Source: Lachnospiraceae bacterium
GTDB taxonomy: Bacteria; Bacillota; Clostridia; Lachnospirales; Lachnospiraceae
DNA length: 35,440 bases
Assembly: GCA_900768755.1 (NCBI GenBank)
Contig: CAAGDV010000002.1
Span: 1 to 35,440, forward strand
Direction of reading: 5' to 3'
In this document: in pieces, positions 1 through 7,341 of the stretch
How the letters are laid out: the number at the start of each line of letters is the position of its first letter
Numbering within the stretch: the stretch's first letter is position 1
Notes under the pieces: generated by a model
What the model was told of the DNA's origin: nothing
What the model saw: the letters and a program-made list of their open reading frames with translations, nothing else
The model's database searches: none
Made by a program: the position numbers and the translations under genes

Positions 1-20
1 ATGCAGTTTTCAAAGAACAA
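1..20 (-). other. Possible rRNA-operon leader motif at window edge
   Basis: Read on the minus strand, this edge gives TTGTTCTTTGAAAACTGCAT. It resembles the TTCTTTGAAAACT element common in leaders and spacers of Firmicute rRNA operons. No rRNA gene body lies inside the window, so this is recognition of a short motif only. A chance match in the tail of the Nudix transcript is possible. Confidence 0.25.
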
Positions 21-21
21 A

Positions 22-38
22 GAACTCCAACTGAGTTC
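22..38 (-). terminator. Weak hairpin downstream of the Nudix gene
   Basis: GAACTC and GAGTTC form a perfect 6-bp stem around a 5-nt loop. On the minus strand the stem is followed by TTTGTTCTTTG, a broken U-rich tract. It could end the Nudix transcript that stops at 81. The stem is short. Confidence 0.35.
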
Positions 39-80
39 AAAATATATCTAAAATACATTTCTGTACTTTATTCAAAAATA

Positions 81-500
81 TCATTTTAAGACTTGACTTT
101 TAATAGTTAGTCTTTCCTTAAGGAGTCGGAAGAATATTTTATCGCCCTCCCAGATTGGCAGGTTCTCCACCTCGTCGATTGGAATCCAGACCAGTTCGCC
201 CTCGTCGCACTCCTTTAGCTCGCCGGTGAAACTGTTGCATGTGTACAAAAAACTGTATTCATCTATGTCGTCGATGACAAAAGTAATGAGGCCGCGAAGC
301 TTTATGTTATCGGCAATCAAGCCGGTTTCTTCGGTAATTTCACGCGCAATACACTCCGTCGGGGATTCGCCGTGCTCAATATGTCCACCCACCCCGATGT
401 ACTTGTCGTGATTGATGTCGTTTTCCTTTTTTGTACGGTGAAGCATAAGATATGCTCCGTCTTTTTCAATATAACATAATGTCGTAAAATTTTTTTCCAT
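81..500 (-). CDS. Nudix (MutT-like) hydrolase
   Basis: The product is 139 aa, a single-domain length normal for small Nudix enzymes. The Nudix box GX5EX7REUXEEXGU is complete: G39, E45, R53-E54, E57-E58 and G60. Family members hydrolyse nucleoside diphosphates linked to another group, using Mg2+ bound by the box glutamates. The N-terminal LCYIEKDGAYLMLHR stretch is typical of proteins annotated as 8-oxo-dGTP diphosphatase, but the substrate cannot be read from sequence. The start at 500 is supported by AGGA about 8 nt upstream. It lies just after the terminator of the butyrate operon, so it is either expressed by read-through or from a weak promoter overlapping that hairpin (a TATGAT lies at 538-543 without a good -35). 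It has no signal peptide and is cytoplasmic. Confidence 0.85.
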   Translation of the reverse strand: MEKNFTTLCYIEKDGAYLMLHRTKKENDINHDKYIGVGGHIEHGESPTECIAREITEETGLIADNIKLRGLITFVIDDIDEYSFLYTCNSFTGELKECDEGELVWIPIDEVENLPIWEGDKIFFRLLKERLTIKSQVLK

Positions 501-510
501 GAACTTGTCC

Positions 511-553
511 TACATAGAAAATAAGAGCCGAACATGCATCATATCCGGCTCTT
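511..553 (-). terminator. Intrinsic terminator of the butyrate operon
   Basis: AAGAGCCG (523-530) and CGGCTCTT (546-553) form an 8-bp stem. On the minus strand it is followed by ATTTTCTAT. It lies about 20 bases past the etfA stop, separating the butyrate operon from the Nudix gene. Confidence 0.75.
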
Positions 554-571
554 AAAGTCTCTAAACTATGA

Positions 572-1609
572 TTATTTAACAACTGCTTTCAACTGCTCTG
601 TGAGCATAGGAACGATTTTGTTAAGGTCTCCGACGATACCGTAATCAGCCACATCAAAGATAGGTGCTCCCTCATCCTTGTTGATTGCTATGATGATATC
701 TGACTCTTCCATTCCTGCCGTGTGCTGAATGGCACCTGAAATACCTATTGCAAAATATACATTAGGTCTTACGGTCTTACCGGTCTGTCCAACCTGGTAA
801 TCTTTAGCCATCCAACCGTTATCTACAACGGCACGTGAGCAGCATACGGTTCCTCCGATTGCGTCAGCAAGGTCGTAAAGTATTTTGAAGTTCTCAGCGC
901 TTCCTACTCCACGGCCGCCCGATACAAGGATTTTTGCCTCAGAGATATCAATTTTCTCTGCAACAGATTTAACAACCTCAACGATTTCAACATACTTGTT
1001 GTCAGGTGTGAATCCAGGATTGAACTCAACAATGTTTGCTTTGGCTCCTGTTATAGGTGCAATCTTCTGCATAACGCCCGGTCTTACTGTAGCCATCTGA
1101 GGTCTGTTGTATGGGCATGCGATTGTAGCGATTGTGTTACCTCCGAATGCAGGACGTGTCATGAGGAGCTGATTGTGAAGCTGTTCCTGTCCCTCTCTTG
1201 CCTCAATCGGGAAGTTTCCAATCTCAAGTGATGTACAGTCAGCTGTAAGTCCTGTTGCAACTCTTGCTGATACTCTCGGGCCAAGGTCACGTCCAATGGC
1301 TGTTGCGCCAACCAACATGATATCAGGCTTGAACTCGTTGATAACCGAAGCCAAAGCGTGTGCGTACGGTTCAGTTCTATAATCCTTAAGTTCAGGATCA
1401 TCGACAACGATTACTCTGTCTGCGCCGTATACAGCAAGGCTGTCTGCAAGATTCTTAACATCCGAGCCGACAAGAACTGCCGTTACATCCGTGTTGAGAT
1501 CCTTAGCAAGGTCTTTTGCCTTTCCAAGTAATTCGTAAGCAATATTGCTGATCTGGTTGTCTACCTGCTCAGCAAATATAAAAACTCCTTTATATTCTTC
1601 TAAAGCCAT
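572..1609 (-). CDS. etfA: Electron transfer flavoprotein alpha subunit (Bcd-associated)
   Basis: EtfA pairs with EtfB and butyryl-CoA dehydrogenase. In clostridia this complex reduces crotonyl-CoA with NADH while passing low-potential electrons to ferredoxin (flavin-based bifurcation). The C-terminal FAD-binding domain is unmistakable, with VSGGRGVGSAENF, then YFAIGISGAIQHTAGM and IIAINKDEGAPIF. The product is 345 aa from the ATG at 1609, normal for the family. Two in-frame GTG codons lie upstream at 1621 and 1618. AGGA sits 6 nt before the second GTG, while GGTGA sits 5 nt before the ATG, so the start is uncertain by four codons. It is the last gene of the coaD-thl-crt-hbd-bcd-etfB-etfA operon, a short gap after etfB, and is followed by a terminator. 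The protein is cytoplasmic. Confidence 0.95.
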   Translation of the reverse strand: MALEEYKGVFIFAEQVDNQISNIAYELLGKAKDLAKDLNTDVTAVLVGSDVKNLADSLAVYGADRVIVVDDPELKDYRTEPYAHALASVINEFKPDIMLVGATAIGRDLGPRVSARVATGLTADCTSLEIGNFPIEAREGQEQLHNQLLMTRPAFGGNTIATIACPYNRPQMATVRPGVMQKIAPITGAKANIVEFNPGFTPDNKYVEIVEVVKSVAEKIDISEAKILVSGGRGVGSAENFKILYDLADAIGGTVCCSRAVVDNGWMAKDYQVGQTGKTVRPNVYFAIGISGAIQHTAGMEESDIIIAINKDEGAPIFDVADYGIVGDLNKIVPMLTEQLKAVVK

Positions 1610-1634
1610 TTTATTCACCACTTTTCCTTTTATT

Positions 1635-2420
1635 TTAGATTACGTGCTTATCTTTAAGCTTGCCCATAATGTATGCAACTGACTCTTCTGCGGAATCAAA
1701 TGCAACTTTCTCTCCTGCTCCCTTACGAACCTTGTCGGAAGCCTTGGCAATCTTTGTAGGTGAGCCCTTAAGACCAAGGTTGGAATCATCAACATCCTTA
1801 AGATCTGCTCTTCCCCAAACGGTAATCTCTTTGTCAAAAGCATCAAAGATTCCGCCCGGTGTCATATATCTTGGCTCATTAAGCTCTGAAAGTGCGGTAA
1901 TAAGGCAAGGCATTTTTGCCTTGAGTACATGGTATCTGTCCTCGAACTGACGCTCAACAATGACAGAATCTCCCTCAACCTTAATGTTCTGAGCATATGA
2001 GATTACCGGAAGGCCAAGATGCTCAGATATCTGTGGTCCAACCTGTGCGGTATCTCCGTCGATAGCCTGACGTCCTGTAATAATAAGGTCGTATTCAAGG
2101 TTTCTGATTGCACCGGCAAGTGTTGTAGATGTTGCCCATGTATCGGCTCCACCCAAAACTCTGTCTGTTACAAGGATTCCCTTGTCTGCTCCCATGGCGA
2201 TTGCTTCACGAAGAACGTCCTCTGCCTTCGGAAGTCCCATTGTAAGTACGGTAACCTCTGCGCCGTACTGATCTTTTAATCTAAGTGCTGCCTCAAGACC
2301 AGCTTTATCATCCGGGTTCATGATTGTAAGCATTGCAGCTCTGTCAAGTGTTCCGTCAGGATTAAACTTAACGCCGCCCTTTGTATCAGGAACCTGTTTA
2401 ATACAAACTACGATTTTCAC
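1635..2420 (-). CDS. etfB: Electron transfer flavoprotein beta subunit
   Basis: The product is 261 aa, the usual EtfB length, and opens with MKIVVCIKQVPDT, the hallmark of the family. The region DLIITGRQAIDGDTAQVGPQ is the conserved nucleotide/FAD-binding segment. In bifurcating Etf complexes EtfB binds the FAD that accepts a hydride from NADH; that this copy bifurcates is inference from its pairing with bcd. The initiation codon is GTG (2418-2420), with GGAG 9 nt upstream; no in-frame ATG is nearby. It lies 21 bases after bcd and just before etfA, an arrangement seen across butyrate-forming Lachnospiraceae. Confidence 0.96.
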   Translation of the reverse strand: MKIVVCIKQVPDTKGGVKFNPDGTLDRAAMLTIMNPDDKAGLEAALRLKDQYGAEVTVLTMGLPKAEDVLREAIAMGADKGILVTDRVLGGADTWATSTTLAGAIRNLEYDLIITGRQAIDGDTAQVGPQISEHLGLPVISYAQNIKVEGDSVIVERQFEDRYHVLKAKMPCLITALSELNEPRYMTPGGIFDAFDKEITVWGRADLKDVDDSNLGLKGSPTKIAKASDKVRKGAGEKVAFDSAEESVAYIMGKLKDKHVI

Positions 2421-2441
2421 GGTTATTCACTCCTTTTTGTA

Positions 2442-3596
2442 TTAGTTAAGTAATGAAGCAGAGATTACCATTCTCTGAACTTCTGAAGTACCTTCATAAA
2501 TCTCGGTAATCTTAGCATCTCTCATCATACGCTCAACATCATATTCTCTGATGTATCCGTATCCACCATGCAACTGAACTGCCTTAGTTGTAACTTCCAT
2601 TGCAACCTCTGCAGCATAAAGCTTAGCCTGTGCAGCTTCAAAAGAATATGTCTTCTGGGTTGCTTTAGCCATAGCAGCTTTATATACAAGGAGTTTTGCA
2701 GCCTCAACCTTTGTTGCCATATCTGCAAGCTGGAACTGTGTGTTCTGCTGTGCAGCGATTGTCTTTCCGAACTGCTTTCTCTCTTTTACATATGCGATTG
2801 TTGTCTCAAGAGCGCCCTCTGCAATGCCGAGTGCCTGAGCAGCGATACCGATACGTCCGCCGTCAAGTGTATGCATGGCAATCGGGAATCCCTTGCCTTC
2901 CGGTCCGAGGAGATTTTCCTTCGGGATTCTGCAATCCTGGAAAATAAGCTCGTATGTTGATGAACCGCGGATACCCATCTTCTTCTCCTTGGTTCCGAAT
3001 GTGAAGCCCGGAGTTCCTTTTTCTACGATAAATGTAGAGAAGTTCTTTTTTCTGCGGCCTTTCTTATCCTCTGTAATGCTTGTGATAGCGATTACAATAT
3101 ATACATCAGCCTCTTTACCGTTAGTAATAAAGCACTTTGAACCGTTAAGTACCCACTCATCGCCATCAAGAACTGCCTTTGTCTGAGCGCCCTGTGCGTC
3201 TGTACCTGCGCCCGGCTCAGTAAGTGCAAAAGCGCCAAGCTTCTCGCCTTTTGCAAGCGGAGCAAGATATTTCTGCTTCTGCTCCTCAGTTCCGTAGGTC
3301 ATGATAGGATCACAGCACAAAGATGTGTGGGCAGACACAATAACGCCTGTAGTGCCGCAAACCTTTGATAACTCTTCGACACACATTACATATGTAAGCG
3401 GGTCGCATCCCTGTCCGCCGTACTCCTTCGGAACAGGAATTCCCATGAATCCGTTCTTCTGCATCTTGGCAACGGTCTCTTTAGGGAACTTTTCAGTCTC
3501 ATCAACTTCCTGTGCAAGCGGCTTTACTTCTTTTTCAGCAAATTCTTTGAAGAGTCCTCTTGCCATCTCATGTTTTTTATCTAAAGAAAAATCCAT
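2442..3596 (-). CDS. bcd: Butyryl-CoA dehydrogenase
   Basis: This is an acyl-CoA dehydrogenase of 384 aa that reduces crotonyl-CoA to butyryl-CoA. Visible motifs are FALTEPGAGTDAQG (FAD/substrate contact), the LHGGYGYIREYDVERMMRD segment, and IYEGTSEVQ near the C-terminus, whose glutamate (about E368) matches the catalytic base of short-chain acyl-CoA dehydrogenases. Next to etfB-etfA, it is the Bcd of the Bcd-Etf complex rather than a beta-oxidation enzyme. AGGAGG lies 10 nt before the ATG. It stands 37 bases after hbd in the operon. It is cytoplasmic, with no transit or membrane segment. Confidence 0.96.
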   Translation of the reverse strand: MDFSLDKKHEMARGLFKEFAEKEVKPLAQEVDETEKFPKETVAKMQKNGFMGIPVPKEYGGQGCDPLTYVMCVEELSKVCGTTGVIVSAHTSLCCDPIMTYGTEEQKQKYLAPLAKGEKLGAFALTEPGAGTDAQGAQTKAVLDGDEWVLNGSKCFITNGKEADVYIVIAITSITEDKKGRRKKNFSTFIVEKGTPGFTFGTKEKKMGIRGSSTYELIFQDCRIPKENLLGPEGKGFPIAMHTLDGGRIGIAAQALGIAEGALETTIAYVKERKQFGKTIAAQQNTQFQLADMATKVEAAKLLVYKAAMAKATQKTYSFEAAQAKLYAAEVAMEVTTKAVQLHGGYGYIREYDVERMMRDAKITEIYEGTSEVQRMVISASLLN

Positions 3597-3633
3597 GATA
3601 AAATTTCCTCCTAAATATTAGTTACATTGTTAA

Positions 3634-4506
3634 TTACAGTGCGTCAACAGGTGTTTTGGTTCTGTCAGCATTGTATACATAGAAGCCTTTTCCGCTCTTG
3701 CAGCCAAGGTTTCCGCCTCTTACCATCTTGCGAAGGAGAGGACATGCACGATACTTGCTGTCGCCTGTTTCCTTGTAAAGTACATCCATAATTGCAAGGC
3801 AGATATCAAGTCCGATAAAATCGCCAAGCTCAAGCGGTCCCATCGGATGGTTAGCGCCAAGCTTCATTGCCGAATCGATTCCCTCGATATCAGATACACC
3901 CTCCATTTTGATGAATGCAGCTTCATTAATCATCGGAATCAAAATACGGTTAACTACGAATCCGGCAGCCTCGTTAACCTGTACCGGAGTCTTTCCGATC
4001 TCCTCGGAAATCTTCTTAATCTGGGCAACAGTTGCCTCAGGGGTATTAACGCCTGCAATAACCTCAACAAGCTTCATACGATCGGCAGGATTGAAAAAAT
4101 GCATACCAATCATAGGTCTTGTAAGTCCGTTTCCAATCTCGGTGATTGAAAGGCTTGATGTGTTTGATGCAAAAATGCACTCAGGCTTGCAGATTTTGTC
4201 AAGTTCAGAGAATGTTGTCTTCTTAACATTGATATCCTCAAATGCTGCCTCAACGATAAGATCGCAGTCTGCGCAAAGGTCTTCCTTAAGTCCCGGTGTG
4301 ATGCTTGCAAGGATTGAATCAACAGTCTCCTGTGTCATTTTTCCTTTTTCAACAAGCTTTGCATAGCCTTTAGCGATTTTGTCTTTTCCGCCCTCGGCCC
4401 ACTCCTTCTTGATATCGCAAAGAGCAACTGTATAACCGTCTACCATAGCGAATGCCTTAGCAATTCCCTGTCCCATGGTACCTGCGCCAATAACGCCAAC
4501 CTTCAT
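3634..4506 (-). CDS. hbd: 3-hydroxybutyryl-CoA dehydrogenase
   Basis: The product is 290 aa and reduces acetoacetyl-CoA to 3-hydroxybutyryl-CoA with NAD(P)H. The N-terminal Rossmann motif is GAGTMGQGIA (residues 7-16). The catalytic-domain signature MHFFNPADRMKLVEVI and the helical C-terminal domain beginning near GFVVNRILIPMINEA are complete. The length equals that of clostridial Hbd (about 282-290 aa). The start is set by AGGAGG 8 nt upstream of the ATG. It lies 38 bases downstream of crt and 37 upstream of bcd, so it belongs to the same transcript and performs the second step after thiolase. Confidence 0.96.
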   Translation of the reverse strand: MKVGVIGAGTMGQGIAKAFAMVDGYTVALCDIKKEWAEGGKDKIAKGYAKLVEKGKMTQETVDSILASITPGLKEDLCADCDLIVEAAFEDINVKKTTFSELDKICKPECIFASNTSSLSITEIGNGLTRPMIGMHFFNPADRMKLVEVIAGVNTPEATVAQIKKISEEIGKTPVQVNEAAGFVVNRILIPMINEAAFIKMEGVSDIEGIDSAMKLGANHPMGPLELGDFIGLDICLAIMDVLYKETGDSKYRACPLLRKMVRGGNLGCKSGKGFYVYNADRTKTPVDAL

Positions 4507-4544
4507 TTTATTATCCTCCTAGATAAAATATTAAAAAATAATGA

Positions 4545-5336
4545 TTACTTATTCTGGAATGGAACTACTTTGAGTTTCTTTTCTTTGTCCTTCTCAAGGA
4601 AGTTACCCATGCCTGCCTTCTGGTCCTCTGTCTCAAAGCAGTCACCAAAAAGCTTCTCCTCTATAACAATAGCCTCATCCATGTCAACCTGTAAGCCCTC
4701 GTTAATTGCCTTCTTGCAGTTACGTACAGCAATAGGTGCATTGGCGGCAATAATTGAAGCAAGCTTCTTTGCAGCCGGAATGAGCTCCTCAAGGGGATAT
4801 ACATTGTTTACGAGACCGATTCTGTATGCCTCATCAGCTTTGATGTTGCGGGCACCGTAAATCATCTCTTTTGCCTTGCCGACGCCGACGATTCTTGCGA
4901 GTCTCTGTGTTCCGCCGAATCCCGGTGTGATTCCGAGGCCTACCTCAGGCTGTCCGAAAACAGCGTTCTCTGAGCAGATTCTGATGTCGCAGCTCATTGA
5001 AATCTCGCATCCGCCGCCAAGGGCAAATCCGTTGATTGCCGCAATCACAGGAATCGGGAAAGTCTCAATCTTTCTGAAAACATCATTACCTTTCTTGCCA
5101 AATGCTTCACCCTCGGCTTTGGTGAGTGTGCTCATCTCGCCGATATCTGCACCCGCAACAAAAGATTTCTCGCCTGCGCCCGTAAGAATAAGGCAACGGA
5201 CAGTGTCAAGGTCTACCGAAGAAAAAGTCTCATCAAGTTCTTCCAGAACCTTGCTGTTAAGGGCATTGAGAGCCTGCGGACGGTTGATTGTGATAAGTCC
5301 TACAGCGCCTTCAACTTCGTAAGTTACGAATTCCAT
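4545..5336 (-). CDS. crt: 3-hydroxybutyryl-CoA dehydratase (crotonase)
   Basis: This enoyl-CoA hydratase/isomerase-fold enzyme of 263 aa dehydrates 3-hydroxybutyryl-CoA to crotonyl-CoA. The oxyanion-hole segments AGADIGEM and NGFALGGGCE are present. Both catalytic glutamates of the crotonase family are seen as E111 (GGCE) and E131 (FGQPEVGLG). The GITPGFGGTQRL motif follows. GGAG lies 8 nt before the ATG. The gene is 31 bases after thl and 38 before hbd in the butyrate operon, which identifies it as Crt rather than a general fatty-acid hydratase. Confidence 0.96.
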   Translation of the reverse strand: MEFVTYEVEGAVGLITINRPQALNALNSKVLEELDETFSSVDLDTVRCLILTGAGEKSFVAGADIGEMSTLTKAEGEAFGKKGNDVFRKIETFPIPVIAAINGFALGGGCEISMSCDIRICSENAVFGQPEVGLGITPGFGGTQRLARIVGVGKAKEMIYGARNIKADEAYRIGLVNNVYPLEELIPAAKKLASIIAANAPIAVRNCKKAINEGLQVDMDEAIVIEEKLFGDCFETEDQKAGMGNFLEKDKEKKLKVVPFQNK

Positions 5337-5367
5337 AACTTATCTCCTTTCGTAATAGAAAAATATA

Positions 5368-6546
5368 TTAGTCACGCTCAACAATTGTTGAACATCCCAT
5401 TCCGCCACCGATGCAAAGTGTAGCAAGACCCTTCTTGGCATCTCTCTTAACCATCTCATGGAGAAGTGTAACAAGAATACGGCATCCTGATGCTCCAACC
5501 GGATGACCGAGTGCAATTGCACCACCGTTAACATTGAGTTTATCGAGATTGAATCCAAGGTCTCTTCCTACTGCAATTGACTGAGCGGCAAATGCCTCGT
5601 TAGCCTCAATAAGATCCATATCGTCAATTGAAAGTCCTGTCTTTGCAAGTACTTTTCTGGTAGATGCAACAGGTCCGATACCCATTATTGAAGGGTCAAC
5701 TCCGCCGAGTGCTCCTGCTACCCAAGTAGCCATAGGCTTAACGCCGAGTTCTTTTGCCTTCTCCTCAGACATAACAACGATAGCCGCAGCACCGTCATTG
5801 ATTCCTGAAGCATTTCCTGCAGTAACAAATCCGTCAGGATTGATTGCTCGAAGCTTTGCAAGTCCTTCCATGGTTGTTCCCGGACGCGGTCCCTCGTCTG
5901 TATCAACGATTACCGTGTTCTTTTTCTGCTTAACTTCAACAGGAACAATTTCATCCTTGAACTTTCCTTCAGCCATAGCCTTCTCAGCTTTGTTCTGGCT
6001 GTTAACAGCGAACTCATCAAGCTCTTCTCTTGTGATTCCCCACTGCTCGCAGATATTGTCGGCAGTCTTAATCATGTGATAATCATTAAAAGCATCCCAA
6101 AGAGCATCCTTAATCATGGTGTCAACCAAAACACCGTTATTCATTCTGTATCCAAAACGTGCGTTAGGAAGTGCAAACGGAGCTCTTGACATGCTCTCCA
6201 TACCACCTGCAACAACGATGTCGGCATCACCTGCTTCAATCATCTGTGCAGCCATATTTACGCAGTTAAGACCTGAACCGCACACAACATTTACCGTAAC
6301 TGCGGTTGTCTCGATGGGGAGACCTGCTTTAATTGATGCCTGACGGGCAACATTCTGTCCGAGTCCGGCCTGAATAACGCATCCCATATATACATGGTCT
6401 ACCTTTTCAGCAGGAACTCCTGCCCTGTTAAGAGCCTCTTTGATAACGATAGCTCCGAGATCAACAGCAGGAACTGAGCTTAATGCTCCTCCCATTGTTC
6501 CGATTGCAGTACGGCAAGCGCCTGCTAATACGATTTTCTTTGCCAT
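5368..6546 (-). CDS. thl: Acetyl-CoA C-acetyltransferase (thiolase)
   Basis: The product is 392 aa and condenses two acetyl-CoA to acetoacetyl-CoA, the entry step of butyrate formation. The three active-site residues are in place: C89 (VNVVCGSGLN), H348 (GGAIALGHPVGASGCR) and C378 (ATLCIGGGMGCS). Length and motifs fit the biosynthetic tetrameric thiolases. AAGGAGG lies 9 nt before the ATG. It follows coaD by only 21 bases, so the two are almost certainly co-transcribed. Regulation is inferred from the promoter and Rex-like operator upstream of coaD; no separate promoter is visible in the 21-base gap. Confidence 0.96.
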   Translation of the reverse strand: MAKKIVLAGACRTAIGTMGGALSSVPAVDLGAIVIKEALNRAGVPAEKVDHVYMGCVIQAGLGQNVARQASIKAGLPIETTAVTVNVVCGSGLNCVNMAAQMIEAGDADIVVAGGMESMSRAPFALPNARFGYRMNNGVLVDTMIKDALWDAFNDYHMIKTADNICEQWGITREELDEFAVNSQNKAEKAMAEGKFKDEIVPVEVKQKKNTVIVDTDEGPRPGTTMEGLAKLRAINPDGFVTAGNASGINDGAAAIVVMSEEKAKELGVKPMATWVAGALGGVDPSIMGIGPVASTRKVLAKTGLSIDDMDLIEANEAFAAQSIAVGRDLGFNLDKLNVNGGAIALGHPVGASGCRILVTLLHEMVKRDAKKGLATLCIGGGMGCSTIVERD

Positions 6547-6567
6547 TAGACAAATCCTCCTTGAGTT

Positions 6568-7044
6568 TTACTTGTTATATTTTTCTTTAATTTTAGAAAC
6601 AACGATAGGCGGTACCAGCTTCTCCACGCCGGCATCATAGTAGGCAACTTCTTTTGCTATGGTTGAGCTTAAGAACGAATACTCAAGTCCCGTTGCCAGA
6701 AACATAGTCTCGATAGTCGGGTCGATGCTGCGGTTAACCTGTGCAATCTGCATCTCTGTCTCATAGTCTGAGATGACTCTGAGCCCTCTGACAATAACCT
6801 TTGCACCGTTATCCTTTGCAAAATCAATTGTCATTCCCGTAAAAGTCTTAACCTTAACATTGGGGATATCTTTAACGGATTCCTCAAGCATCATAAGCCT
6901 CTCTTCCATTGTGAACATCGGCTGCTTACTGTTATTGACAAGAATTCCTACAATCAGCTCGTCAAAAATACCTGCCGACCTCTTAATGATATCAAGATGT
7001 CCCAATGTGACCGGATCAAAGCTTCCCGGATAAATTGCTTTCAT
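6568..7044 (-). CDS. coaD: Phosphopantetheine adenylyltransferase
   Basis: The product is 158 aa and makes dephospho-CoA from 4'-phosphopantetheine and ATP, the penultimate step of CoA synthesis. The start YPGSFDPVTLGHLDII carries the nucleotidyltransferase TxGH-type motif (TLGH). NRSIDPTIETMFLAT and EYSFLSSTIAKEVAYY are typical CoaD segments. GGAG lies 6 nt before the ATG. In many Firmicutes coaD sits beside rsmD. Here it is the first gene of the butyrate operon, 21 bases before thl and behind the operon's only visible promoter. That places CoA supply under the same control as a CoA-consuming pathway. Confidence 0.96.
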   Translation of the reverse strand: MKAIYPGSFDPVTLGHLDIIKRSAGIFDELIVGILVNNSKQPMFTMEERLMMLEESVKDIPNVKVKTFTGMTIDFAKDNGAKVIVRGLRVISDYETEMQIAQVNRSIDPTIETMFLATGLEYSFLSSTIAKEVAYYDAGVEKLVPPIVVSKIKEKYNK

Positions 7045-7105
7045 AGCTTTCTCCTAACCAAATCCTAATCAGAATTGCGGGAAAATACCACTTTAAAAAA
7101 GAAGA

Positions 7106-7123
7106 ATGTTATTTTTTTAACAA
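7106..7123 (-). promoter_or_regulatory. Rex-like redox operator
   Basis: On the minus strand the 18-bp site reads TTGTTAAAAAAATAACAT. Against the published clostridial Rex consensus TTGTTAA-N4-TTAACAA it matches 12 of the 14 defined positions. It lies about 35-50 nt downstream of the predicted transcription start, in the leader of coaD and the butyrate genes, a position suited to repression. Rex, which senses NADH/NAD+, is known to control butyrate genes in clostridia. Its use here is inferred. Confidence 0.7.
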
Positions 7124-7162
7124 TCTTTTGCGACAAATTATCCCGCGCGCTTCTACACTGCT

Positions 7163-7191
7163 ATCATATCATCATATACCTGAAATGTCAA
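7163..7191 (-). promoter_or_regulatory. Promoter of the coaD-butyrate operon
   Basis: A sigma-A type promoter on the minus strand: TTGACA (7186-7191), a 17-nt spacer and TATGAT (7163-7168). The predicted start is near 7156, giving a leader of about 110 nt before coaD. The leader also has GCGGGA and TCCCGC segments that could pair around the Rex-like site. Confidence 0.75.
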
Positions 7192-7285
7192 AATTATTTT
7201 TCATAAAATGCATATAGTTCAAACAGAACAAAATGAGTGCATTAATTATTCACTTTGTATCTCCTCCCAAATAAAAAGCGTCTGA

Positions 7286-7338
7286 CTTAAAAAAGCTCCC
7301 TTCGGACTTTGCGAACGTCCGTAAGAGAGCTTTTTAAG
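7286..7338 (-). terminator. Terminator of the ADH-ABC-GGDEF operon
   Basis: A long stem (CTTAAAAAGCTCTCTT with CGGAC on one side, GTCCG with AAGGGAGCTTTTTTAAG on the other) has one bulged A and one G-U pair. On the minus strand its right arm ends in TTTTTT. It begins four bases after the stop codon of the GGDEF gene. Confidence 0.85.
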
Positions 7339-7341
7339 TTA

